From the NCBI GenBank assembly GCA_017399325.1, contig JAFQDY010000130.1, positions 1-5,097 of the forward strand: a stretch of 5,097 nt of DNA, read 5' to 3'. The translations under genes were made by a program, and so were the position numbers. Source of the stretch: Oscillospiraceae bacterium (GTDB lineage Bacteria > Bacillota > Clostridia > Oscillospirales > Oscillospiraceae). Below are positions 1-5,097 of the stretch, piece after piece (the first letter of the stretch is position 1; each line of letters starts with the position of its first letter). Below the pieces are notes generated by a model that worked only from the letters and a program-made list of their open reading frames with translations, did not search any database and was not told where the DNA came from.

Positions 1-38
1 TAGCTCTATTGCTTAAGTCAGAGAGCCTGCTGTACCAA
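1..38 (+). promoter_or_regulatory. 3' end of a probable cobalamin riboswitch (partial, 5' part outside window)
   Basis: Positions 16-30 read AGTCAGAGAGCCTGC, close to the conserved 3' B12 box of cobalamin riboswitches (consensus about AGYCAGGAGACCTGC): the first six and last five bases match and the four central purines differ. The element is followed by an intrinsic terminator and then by genes whose domains suggest corrinoid uptake, which is the usual setting. The rest of the aptamer (regulatory core and P3-P5 region) would lie upstream of the window, so only a fragment can be judged. GCTCT at 3-7 could also pair with AGAGC at 22-26. Expected behaviour, from known family members: adenosylcobalamin or another cobalamin binds the leader RNA and favours the downstream terminator. 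The call rests on a short motif plus context. Confidence 0.65.
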
Positions 39-65
39 TTGGGTTTATCACGCTTTGACAGGAGA

Positions 66-114
66 GTGCAGCCTAATTTATCCGTACTTGAGGATAAATG
101 GGTTGCACTTTTTT
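66..114 (+). terminator. intrinsic terminator in the operon leader (riboswitch expression platform)
   Basis: The left arm at 66-83 pairs with the right arm at 92-108 over about 17 pairs, including two G-T pairs and one bulged A near 75-76, around the eight-base loop GTACTTGA (84-91). Six T residues follow at 109-114. This is a complete Rho-independent terminator placed between the probable riboswitch and the first ribosome binding site, so it most likely works as a conditional attenuator and not as the end of an upstream gene. I could not find a convincing long antiterminator pairing within the visible leader; TTTATC at 45-50 can compete for GATAAA at 93-98, but this is short. Confidence 0.88.
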
Positions 115-140
115 GTTGATCTGATAGCCACAAACCAGTA

Positions 141-147
141 AAGGAGG
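141..147 (+). promoter_or_regulatory. Shine-Dalgarno site that selects the GTG start at 155
   Basis: AAGGAGG is a full match to the anti-Shine-Dalgarno sequence. It ends one base before an in-frame ATG at 149, which is too close to be used, and seven bases before the in-frame GTG at 155, which is optimal spacing. The start of the first gene is therefore GTG 155. Confidence 0.85.
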
Positions 148-154
148 GATGCAA

Positions 155-337
155 GTGACACCGGAAGAGAAGAAGGCCTGGGCGGAGGACCTTCTGCGAC
201 AAAAGTTTGCGGAGCTTGGAAGGCTCCCTACAAAGAAAGACTTCGACAATGCTGCTTGCGCCCAAATCAAAGCTTACCTTGGTCCGTGGCCCCGTGCGTT
301 GGAGTCTGCCGGATTGAAACAACCCAAGGAAAAGTAA
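155..337 (+). CDS. small homing-endonuclease-associated-repeat-like protein (60 aa)
   Basis: This small protein of 60 residues begins at GTG 155, two codons after an in-frame ATG that sits too close to the ribosome binding site. It has no signal peptide or membrane segment, so it should be cytoplasmic. From about residue 14 on it follows the pattern of the homing endonuclease associated repeat (HNH_repeat family): a first helix, then ELGRLPTKKDF, then a second helix, then GPWPRALESAGL. That unit is a small helical module found in several copies beside HNH or other nuclease domains and in some regulators, where it is thought to contact DNA. Here it stands alone in one copy with no nuclease residues. 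It is the first gene after the riboswitch terminator and 30 bases ahead of the surface protein gene, so it should be co-expressed with them. A DNA- or RNA-binding regulatory role is possible, but nothing in the sequence proves one. The excellent ribosome binding site and family match argue that it is a real gene. Confidence 0.8.
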   Translation: MTPEEKKAWAEDLLRQKFAELGRLPTKKDFDNAACAQIKAYLGPWPRALESAGLKQPKEK

Positions 338-367
338 TCTAAGAGCATAAGAAAGGACGATTCTGTT

Positions 368-3310
368 ATGCGAACCACTAAGAAAATTTTGAGTATGATC
401 CTCGCCTTTGTGATGGTACTGGGTCTGCTCCCTGCAACCGCCTTTGCAACGGAGCAGACAGAAGAAGTTGTGTATCTGTCCGTCAGTTTCGACGGACAAT
501 ACATTCATGATGTGAATGGGGATCCGATCGTTTATTATCCCATTCCCCTGGAAACCATCGCTGCGATCGATCTTGCAGAGTACGGATTGGAAAATATGCT
601 GTATGATGCAGATGACGATGGCAATTATGAGACCACTGCTCTGCAACTGATCATTTACGCCCACGAAGAGATCTATGGCGGTGATTGGAGCGAGGTAAAC
701 TTTAACGCTATCCCCGGAAGTTCCTACTTCGCTGGCGGTGTCTTCGGCTTTACCGAAAACCTTGTTTATTTCCTGAACGGAGATTTCCCTCTTCGCGCAG
801 ACCAAACGAATCCCGATATGAAAGTCGGCGCTACATCTGACGAGATCGTTTTGCACGACGGTGATTTTCTGGATCTTGCCAGTTTCGGATGCTATGGCTT
901 CCTGTGGGATCAGGCAGGCGGTTTCCATCTGTTTGCCGATGAGGACGGCAACTATGTTTACGACTACACAGCAGCAGAAGGCGAGGCGCTGTCCATTAAA
1001 CTGATGCACTCCTTCTGCGACCTGATGGTTGGCGCTGCTTGGGTTTACGATGCCACCGACTATGAGGTGTTCTACGGTTCCGATTTCGGAGTAGCAGAAG
1101 GTTCTGTTTTCACCGACGACAGCGGCTGCGCGGAAATCACTTTTGACGAAGCCGGTACTTATTATGTGTGGTGCGACGGCGGCAACGGTACAGATGACGG
1201 TTGGACCCATACCGGTTGTGATTATTACAGCGAAACAGGTGAACCTTGCATCGTTTCTGCGCCTGCCTATGCCAAGGTAACCATTATCGGTGAGGAACCC
1301 GAACCCGAGCCCGAACCTGAACCTGAACCCGAACCCGAGCCCGAGCCCGAGGAGCCCGATACCGATACTGCGCTGAAAGTGACGGCAGATGAGGGCATTC
1401 AACTTACCGCAACTGCATCGTTCTGCGATGACTGCTACACACAGGTTTACAATGGCGCAAAAGCAAGCAGTATTGAAACAACAATCAACTGGGCATGTGA
1501 GGAACACGGCACTACTCCGAATGCCTACTTTTACAGTGTTAGCATCAATGCTTTTTATGATGCAAACTATGTTGTGACCGGTGTTACCGTCAATGATACA
1601 AAATACGATGTAAATATGTCTGACGAGGAATACTCCGCGATCTACATCGATGATTACTCTTACATTGCAGAGAATACCAACTGTGTTTCCGTTGCGATCA
1701 TGAGCGCAGAAGAGACTGCTCCTGCTGATCTGGAAATCTATATCCACGCAGAAGAAAAGTACAGTGCGCCTGAGACTCCCCGTCAGCCCCAGAGCGTTAG
1801 TGCCATTCTGAAAGACACTATGGCGCAACTGGCCGCCACGGTAACCGAGCCTGCCTTTGGCACCCTTGCCGGCGAGTGGACTGTATTTGATCTGGCCCGG
1901 GGCGGACACTTTGCCAAGAACGATAAGTATTTTGCCGATTACTATGACCGCATCGTTCAAACCGTCAACGAAGAAGCCGTAAAGGTGAATATGAACGGCG
2001 CGCTGCATAAAAACAAATCCACCGAAAACTCCCGTCTGATCGTGGCTCTGTCTGCCATCGGTAAGGACGCTACCTCTGTTGGCAACTGGGATCTGGTGGA
2101 AGCGTACAGCGCCAACGGCATCAACTGGATCAGAAAGCAAGGCATTAACGGTACGATCTGGGCGCTGATCGCACTGGATTCCAACAATTACAAAACCTCT
2201 GATGCCACGCTTCGTCAGCAATGTGTAGACAGCATTTTGGCTGCACAGCACGATGACGGCGGTTGGTCTTTGGTCACCAATAAAGCCTATACTTCCAATG
2301 TGGACATTACCGGTATGGCCTTGACCGCACTTGCTCCCTACCGGGATCAACCCGAAGTGACCGCTGCCTGTGCAGAGGCCATCGAATGGCTGTCTTCTGT
2401 GCAGATGGAAAACGGCGGTTTCCCCTATGGTGAGGGCGAAACATCTGAGAGCTGCGCTTGGGCGATCGTTGCGCTGACCGCTTGGGGCATTAATCCCGAC
2501 ACCGACGCGCGTTTCATCAAAGACGGCAAATCTCCTGTAGATAATCTGCTGAGTTACTATATGGAAGATGAGAAGATGTTTGCTCACCAGGGTTCTTCTT
2601 CCAACGCAATGGCAACCGATCAGGCCTGCTATGCGATGATCGCCTACGACCGTTTTATCAACAGCGAAGCCGCGTTATATGATTACAGCGATGTTGTCTT
2701 TGACGGCAAGATCGAAAGCGCAGTCAAGGACAATGCCTACACCGGCAAACTGGATATGTCCGACAACGAATTAATGGATACCTTGCTAACCGACGAAGAA
2801 AAAGCGCTGGTGGAATCCGGTGTGGATGTGAAGGTCGATCTGACGGTCAAGGACATTAGCCAGACGATTTCTTCTGCAGAAAAGCAACTGATCGAAAAAG
2901 CCCTGAAGAAAACCACCGTCGGCTTGTACTTGGATATCACCTTGTCCAAGCAACTGGGCAACCAGACTGCTGTGAAGGTCACCGAGACAAACGGCGCAGT
3001 CACCATTACCGTTTCTTTGCCCGAAGATCTGCGCAATACCGACACCACGGTCAGCCGCACCTATAAAGTCGTTCGCATTCACGAGGGCAAGACCGATATT
3101 TTGGATGCCGTCTACGATGCTGCTACAGGAAAACTTTCTTTTGAAACCGATGCGTTTTCCACCTATGGCATCGTGTACACAGATACTGCGATCCCCAGCA
3201 GTCCCAAAACCGGCGATGATTCCCACACCGCACTTTATGTGACGGTTATGCTGGTCTCAGTTGCCGCTTTGGTTGTGCTTGTCCTGAACAAGAATAAATA
3301 CTTCGCATAA
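368..3310 (+). CDS. sortase-anchored surface protein with prenyltransferase / intrinsic-factor-like alpha-alpha barrel (980 aa)
   Basis: Exported multidomain protein. Residues 1-27 are a signal peptide (basic start, hydrophobic core, cleavage after ATAFA). Residues 28-308 form a six-cysteine region that may be a distant relative of the DUF4430 beta domain. Residues 309-330 are a Glu-Pro linker. Residues about 333-470 are an unrecognised module. Residues about 473-775 match the alpha/alpha-barrel proteins annotated as prenyltransferase/squalene-oxidase repeats: EWTVFDLARGG (503-513), NSRLIVALSAIGKD (554-567), NGTIWALIALD (594-604), QHDDGGW (627-633), DITGMALTALAPY (from 646), QMENGGF (679-685) and NAMATDQACYA (746-756). 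The same fold forms the cobalamin-binding alpha domain of intrinsic factor and transcobalamin. Residues about 780-940 resemble a beta-rich stalk domain common in clostridial surface proteins (ending FSTYGIVY). The end is a sorting signal: SPKTG (945-949), a hydrophobic segment (955-973) and a lysine-containing tail. Start ATG 368 has AAGGA ten bases upstream. Inferred role: wall-anchored corrinoid capture. A terpene-cyclase or protein-prenylating enzyme is unlikely, because the protein is exported and I see no DXDD-type acid motif in the barrel. Confidence 0.9.
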   Translation: MRTTKKILSMILAFVMVLGLLPATAFATEQTEEVVYLSVSFDGQYIHDVNGDPIVYYPIPLETIAAIDLAEYGLENMLYDADDDGNYETTALQLIIYAHEEIYGGDWSEVNFNAIPGSSYFAGGVFGFTENLVYFLNGDFPLRADQTNPDMKVGATSDEIVLHDGDFLDLASFGCYGFLWDQAGGFHLFADEDGNYVYDYTAAEGEALSIKLMHSFCDLMVGAAWVYDATDYEVFYGSDFGVAEGSVFTDDSGCAEITFDEAGTYYVWCDGGNGTDDGWTHTGCDYYSETGEPCIVSAPAYAKVTIIGEEPEPEPEPEPEPEPEPEPEEPDTDTALKVTADEGIQLTATASFCDDCYTQVYNGAKASSIETTINWACEEHGTTPNAYFYSVSINAFYDANYVVTGVTVNDTKYDVNMSDEEYSAIYIDDYSYIAENTNCVSVAIMSAEETAPADLEIYIHAEEKYSAPETPRQPQSVSAILKDTMAQLAATVTEPAFGTLAGEWTVFDLARGGHFAKNDKYFADYYDRIVQTVNEEAVKVNMNGALHKNKSTENSRLIVALSAIGKDATSVGNWDLVEAYSANGINWIRKQGINGTIWALIALDSNNYKTSDATLRQQCVDSILAAQHDDGGWSLVTNKAYTSNVDITGMALTALAPYRDQPEVTAACAEAIEWLSSVQMENGGFPYGEGETSESCAWAIVALTAWGINPDTDARFIKDGKSPVDNLLSYYMEDEKMFAHQGSSSNAMATDQACYAMIAYDRFINSEAALYDYSDVVFDGKIESAVKDNAYTGKLDMSDNELMDTLLTDEEKALVESGVDVKVDLTVKDISQTISSAEKQLIEKALKKTTVGLYLDITLSKQLGNQTAVKVTETNGAVTITVSLPEDLRNTDTTVSRTYKVVRIHEGKTDILDAVYDAATGKLSFETDAFSTYGIVYTDTAIPSSPKTGDDSHTALYVTVMLVSVAALVVLVLNKNKYFA
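1292..1357 (+). repeat. Glu-Pro linker repeat (nine EP dipeptides)
   Basis: A 6-base unit of the form GARCCY is repeated nine times in tandem, encoding (EP)9 flanked by extra Glu and Glu-Glu-Pro, at residues 309-330 of the surface protein. Such Pro-rich acidic stretches are stiff, extended spacers in wall proteins. Both Glu and Pro codons vary between copies (GAA/GAG, CCC/CCT), which should limit but not prevent replication slippage. Slippage by whole units would keep the reading frame. Confidence 0.95.
3200..3310 (+). other. cell-wall sorting signal (SPKTG, hydrophobic segment, basic tail)
   Basis: This is the C-terminal part of the surface protein: S-P-K-T-G at residues 945-949, then a polar spacer (DDSHT), about 19 hydrophobic residues, then NKNKYFA. 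It matches the three-part layout of a sortase signal. The motif is not the classical LPXTG; SPKTG-type motifs are known substrates of the Clostridioides difficile sortase B. A matching sortase gene is not in the window. Cleavage between T948 and G949 would attach the protein covalently to the wall. Confidence 0.85.
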
Positions 3311-3319
3311 CAACAAACC

Positions 3320-3348
3320 GCAGGTGGCAGACTCTGTCTGCCACCTGC
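3320..3348 (+). other. perfect intergenic hairpin without a T-tract
   Basis: GCAGGTGGCAGAC (3320-3332) and its exact inverted copy (3336-3348) enclose the loop TCT. The stem begins ten bases after the surface-protein stop codon. It is followed by AAATAAATCC, not by a run of T, so it does not look like an efficient Rho-independent terminator on this strand; on the minus strand the flank is also not a T-run. It more likely stabilises the 3' end of the upstream message after processing, or causes partial termination that lowers expression of the two downstream membrane genes. Confidence 0.85.
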
Positions 3349-3395
3349 AAATAAATCCAAAATCCTGCGTGACGCAAGATGGATTGGAGAACCAA

Positions 3396-4487
3396 ATGAA
3401 ACAACTTTTTTGCCTTTTGTTGACGCTTATTTTGATCGTTTCTCTTTGTGCCTGTCAAGGCAATTTTGGCAGCGTCAATTTGAAAAACCCCATCGAGATC
3501 CCCGAAGACGGCATCATTGCGCAAAGCACCGTTGTACAAATTAAAAACGAAAATACCATCGCCGTGTTTACCGGAAAATCCGGCGATTTGAAATATGAAT
3601 GGACGATTTTGAGCGCAGATATTACTGCGCCCAAGCAGGTGGACCTGCGCATCCGTCTGGAAGAACAGGCTGACGGCAGCCTGCAGGTCACCTTATCCCA
3701 GCAGGAGGCTTTTGGCTTCAGTGCGCTGCTTTCTGTTAGCCTGAACGTGCAATGGAATGCCCAAAGCGCCACTGGGTATGCCGCTAACGCTGCTTTTGCG
3801 ACGGCCACCTTAACCGGTAGCGAAAACACCATTGTAAACATCACATTAGACGGTAGCGTCAGCAACTTCACCATCTGCCCCGACCCTCTGCCGGACGAGG
3901 AAACCGCCACCGAAGAAACAACCGAGGAAACAGAAAACCCGTCCACCGAGGAGACCACCGAGACCGAGGAAACGGAAAAGCCTGCCGAGAAGGATCAATA
4001 CCTGACCGATCCTGTCCCCGAGGGCAAGCCGAACCCGGTAGAGCCCCAGGATCAGGAAGTGGACAACAGAACGGCCTATACCTGTACCTTTTCCATCGAG
4101 TGTTCCACCATTTTAAACAACCTGTATCAGTTGGACCCGGACAAACTGGAGATGGTACCCAGCGGCGGTGTGATCCTGCCGAAAACCACCGTTACCTTCT
4201 ATGAGGGCGAATCGGTCTACGATGTGCTGCAGCGTGTCTGCAAGGATAACAGCATCCATATGGAGGCTTCCTGGACACCCATCTACAACAGTGCCTACAT
4301 TGAGGGTATCCACAATCTGTACGAATTTGATTGCGGTGCTCTGTCCGGCTGGATGTATAAGGTCAACGGTTGGTATCCCAACTACGGCTCTTCCCGTTAT
4401 CAACTGCAAGATGGCGATGTGGTTGAGTGGCGCTATACCTGCGACTTGGGCAACGATATAGGCGGCGGTTACGCCGTGGGAGGCTAA
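3396..4487 (+). CDS. lipoprotein with C-terminal DUF4430 (transcobalamin-like) domain (363 aa)
   Basis: Membrane-attached extracellular lipoprotein. I start it at ATG 3396, which has TGGAGA six bases upstream and gives a short lipoprotein signal ending in the lipobox L17-C18-A19-C20, with C20 as the predicted lipidated residue. A longer frame opening at ATG 3324 would place the start inside the intergenic hairpin and bury the signal, so I reject it. Residues 21-165 are a beta-rich region I do not recognise. Residues 167-199 are a Glu/Thr linker. From about 225 to 350 lies the DUF4430 domain: FYEGESVYDVLQ (268-279), SGWMYKVNGWYP (317-328) and YQLQDGDVVEWRY (335-347). This domain is the counterpart of the small C-terminal beta domain of transcobalamin and intrinsic factor, which closes over bound cobalamin. 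Five cysteines (230, 236, 282, 313, 349) sit in this part. It ends one base before the ECF transporter gene, which points to service as a substrate-delivery partner for that importer. B12 as ligand is inferred from domain and leader. Confidence 0.9.
   Translation: MKQLFCLLLTLILIVSLCACQGNFGSVNLKNPIEIPEDGIIAQSTVVQIKNENTIAVFTGKSGDLKYEWTILSADITAPKQVDLRIRLEEQADGSLQVTLSQQEAFGFSALLSVSLNVQWNAQSATGYAANAAFATATLTGSENTIVNITLDGSVSNFTICPDPLPDEETATEETTEETENPSTEETTETEETEKPAEKDQYLTDPVPEGKPNPVEPQDQEVDNRTAYTCTFSIECSTILNNLYQLDPDKLEMVPSGGVILPKTTVTFYEGESVYDVLQRVCKDNSIHMEASWTPIYNSAYIEGIHNLYEFDCGALSGWMYKVNGWYPNYGSSRYQLQDGDVVEWRYTCDLGNDIGGGYAVGG
3894..3992 (+). repeat. Glu/Thr-rich low-complexity linker
   Basis: Residues 167-199 of the lipoprotein are almost entirely Glu and Thr (patterns such as EETTEET and TEETE) with a few Pro, Ser and Lys. 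At DNA level it is an imperfect tandem of GAG/GAA and ACC/ACA codons. It is a flexible acidic spacer that would hold the DUF4430 domain away from the membrane, as the Glu-Pro linker does in the wall protein. Confidence 0.9.
4478..4483 (+). promoter_or_regulatory. ribosome binding site of the ECF-T gene inside the lipoprotein gene
   Basis: GGGAGG lies within the last codons of the lipoprotein gene and ends five bases before ATG 4489. With the stop codon at 4485-4487 and the start at 4489, the arrangement suggests translational coupling of the two genes. Confidence 0.8.
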
Positions 4488-4488
4488 C

Positions 4489-5097
4489 ATGCAGGACAGG
4501 TTTGCGAAGTATCACCCGTTGGTGAACTTTCTGTATTTCACCCTGGTGATCGGTTTTGCTATGGCGCTGAATCACCCGCTGGCGCAAGGGATCTCCTTGC
4601 TCTGCGCTGCTGTTTATGCGGTGCAGGCAGAGGGGAAGAAAGCGGTGCTATTTACTCTGAAATGGTGTCTGCCGATTATGCTGCTGACGGCATTTATGAA
4701 CCCGGCATTCAGCCATGAGGGTATCACCATTCTGCTGTATTTCCCTACAGGAAATCCGCTGACTTTGGAGAGCATCCTCTACGGCCTTTCCGCCGGCGTG
4801 ATGATCGCCACGGTATTTTTGTGGTTTCTGAACTTCAACCGAGTCATCACTTCCGATAAGTTTATCTACCTCTTTGGCCGCATCATCCCGGCAATGTCCC
4901 TGGTGCTGAGTATGACCCTGCGGTTTATCCCCAAGTTCAAAGCGCAGATGGACGCGGTGGTGGATGCGCAGAAGAGTATCGGCAGAGATATTTCGGAAGG
5001 CAGCCTTTGGCATCGCACTAAAATCGCTATTACGGTACTGTCCATTATGGTGACTTGGTCGTTGGAAAATGCCATTGAAACTGCCGACAGTATGAAA
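4489..5097 (+). CDS. ecfT: ECF transporter transmembrane (T) component, CbiQ/EcfT family (3' truncated by window)
   Basis: The frame from ATG 4489 is open to the window edge (203 residues; the family is usually about 230-280). It is an integral membrane protein with hydrophobic segments at about 11-27, 31-47, 59-70, 96-115 and 179-192. After the fourth segment comes the cytoplasmic coupling-helix region typical of the family: LRFIPKF (144-150) followed by AQKSIGRD (160-167), then SLENAIETADSMK at 191-203. In EcfT/CbiQ proteins that last motif is continued by the first Ala-Arg-Gly motif, which docks on the ATPase subunits; the window ends just before it. T subunits link two ATPases to a substrate-binding S subunit in vitamin and metal import. 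The genes for those partners are expected downstream. Being coupled to a DUF4430 lipoprotein and behind a probable cobalamin riboswitch suggests a corrinoid-dedicated importer (CbrT-type S subunit would fit), but the substrate is not readable from the T subunit. Confidence 0.92.
   Translation, partial: MQDRFAKYHPLVNFLYFTLVIGFAMALNHPLAQGISLLCAAVYAVQAEGKKAVLFTLKWCLPIMLLTAFMNPAFSHEGITILLYFPTGNPLTLESILYGLSAGVMIATVFLWFLNFNRVITSDKFIYLFGRIIPAMSLVLSMTLRFIPKFKAQMDAVVDAQKSIGRDISEGSLWHRTKIAITVLSIMVTWSLENAIETADSMK

Noticed and set aside
55..83. TTGACA at 55-60 as a -35 promoter box downstream of the riboswitch
   Set aside because: At 17-base spacing the -10 position reads TTATCC, which is poor, and it lies inside the left arm of the terminator. 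A promoter there would not be expected to escape the terminator cleanly.
149..154. ATG 149 as start of the small first gene
   Set aside because: Only one base separates it from the Shine-Dalgarno AAGGAGG; GTG 155 in the same frame has the right spacing.
1292..1357. Short tandem repeat as a CRISPR or other array
   Set aside because: The 6-base units are codons for Glu-Pro inside a long reading frame, without spacers.
1784..2690. Enzymatic terpene cyclase or protein prenyltransferase activity of the barrel domain
   Set aside because: The protein has a signal peptide and wall anchor, no DXDD-type catalytic motif is visible, and neighbours point to ligand uptake. The fold name is inherited from structural similarity.
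2786..3226. 146-residue minus-strand frame (and the overlapping frame 2737-3060)
   Set aside because: It is antisense to the well-supported C-terminal domain and sorting signal of the surface protein, with no family resemblance or ribosome binding site that I can see.
3324..3395. ATG 3324 as start of the lipoprotein gene
   Set aside because: It lies within the hairpin, lacks a ribosome binding site, and would add 24 polar residues ahead of an otherwise normal lipoprotein signal that starts at ATG 3396.
3455..3958. 167-residue minus-strand frame rich in Ser and Val
   Set aside because: It mirrors the Glu/Thr codons of the lipoprotein linker and lies fully inside that gene, so it is a composition shadow.
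4648..5013. 121-residue minus-strand frame
   Set aside because: It is antisense to the ECF-T gene, whose family motifs are clear; its own translation is rich in Gln, His and Arg with no recognisable domain.

Overview
This window looks like the front of one plus-strand operon from a gut-type Firmicute of the class Clostridia (Oscillospiraceae/Ruminococcaceae-like is my guess). Grounds: consensus Shine-Dalgarno sites, roughly balanced base composition, an export signal of the RTTKKILS...ATAFA style common in that group, a Gram-positive sortase signal of the SPKTG type, and an ECF-type transporter. The species cannot be named from the sequence.

Layout: positions 1-38 hold what appears to be the 3' end of a cobalamin (B12) riboswitch, with a B12-box-like stretch. 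A strong intrinsic terminator follows at 66-114; together they form a leader that would end transcription when the vitamin is plentiful. Next comes a 60-residue protein (155-337, GTG start) made of a single homing-endonuclease-associated-repeat-like helical unit. Then a 980-residue secreted protein (368-3310) carries an alpha/alpha-barrel domain of the prenyltransferase / intrinsic-factor type and a C-terminal SPKTG wall-anchoring signal. A perfect 13-bp hairpin (3320-3348) separates it from a 363-residue lipoprotein (3396-4487) that ends in a DUF4430 (transcobalamin-like C-terminal) domain. One base later starts an ECF transporter T subunit (4489 to the window end, cut off just before its expected Ala-Arg-Gly motif).

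How the parts fit: animal intrinsic factor and transcobalamin hold B12 between an alpha/alpha-barrel domain and a small beta domain of the DUF4430 type. Here the two domain types occur on two separate exported proteins, one predicted to be wall-anchored and one membrane-lipidated, encoded directly ahead of an ECF transporter component and behind a probable B12 riboswitch. The simplest reading is a cell-surface corrinoid capture and hand-off system feeding an ECF importer. The domain calls are fairly secure; B12 as the ligand and the relay idea are inference. No IS elements, CRISPR arrays, tRNA or rRNA genes are visible, and all genes lie on the plus strand.
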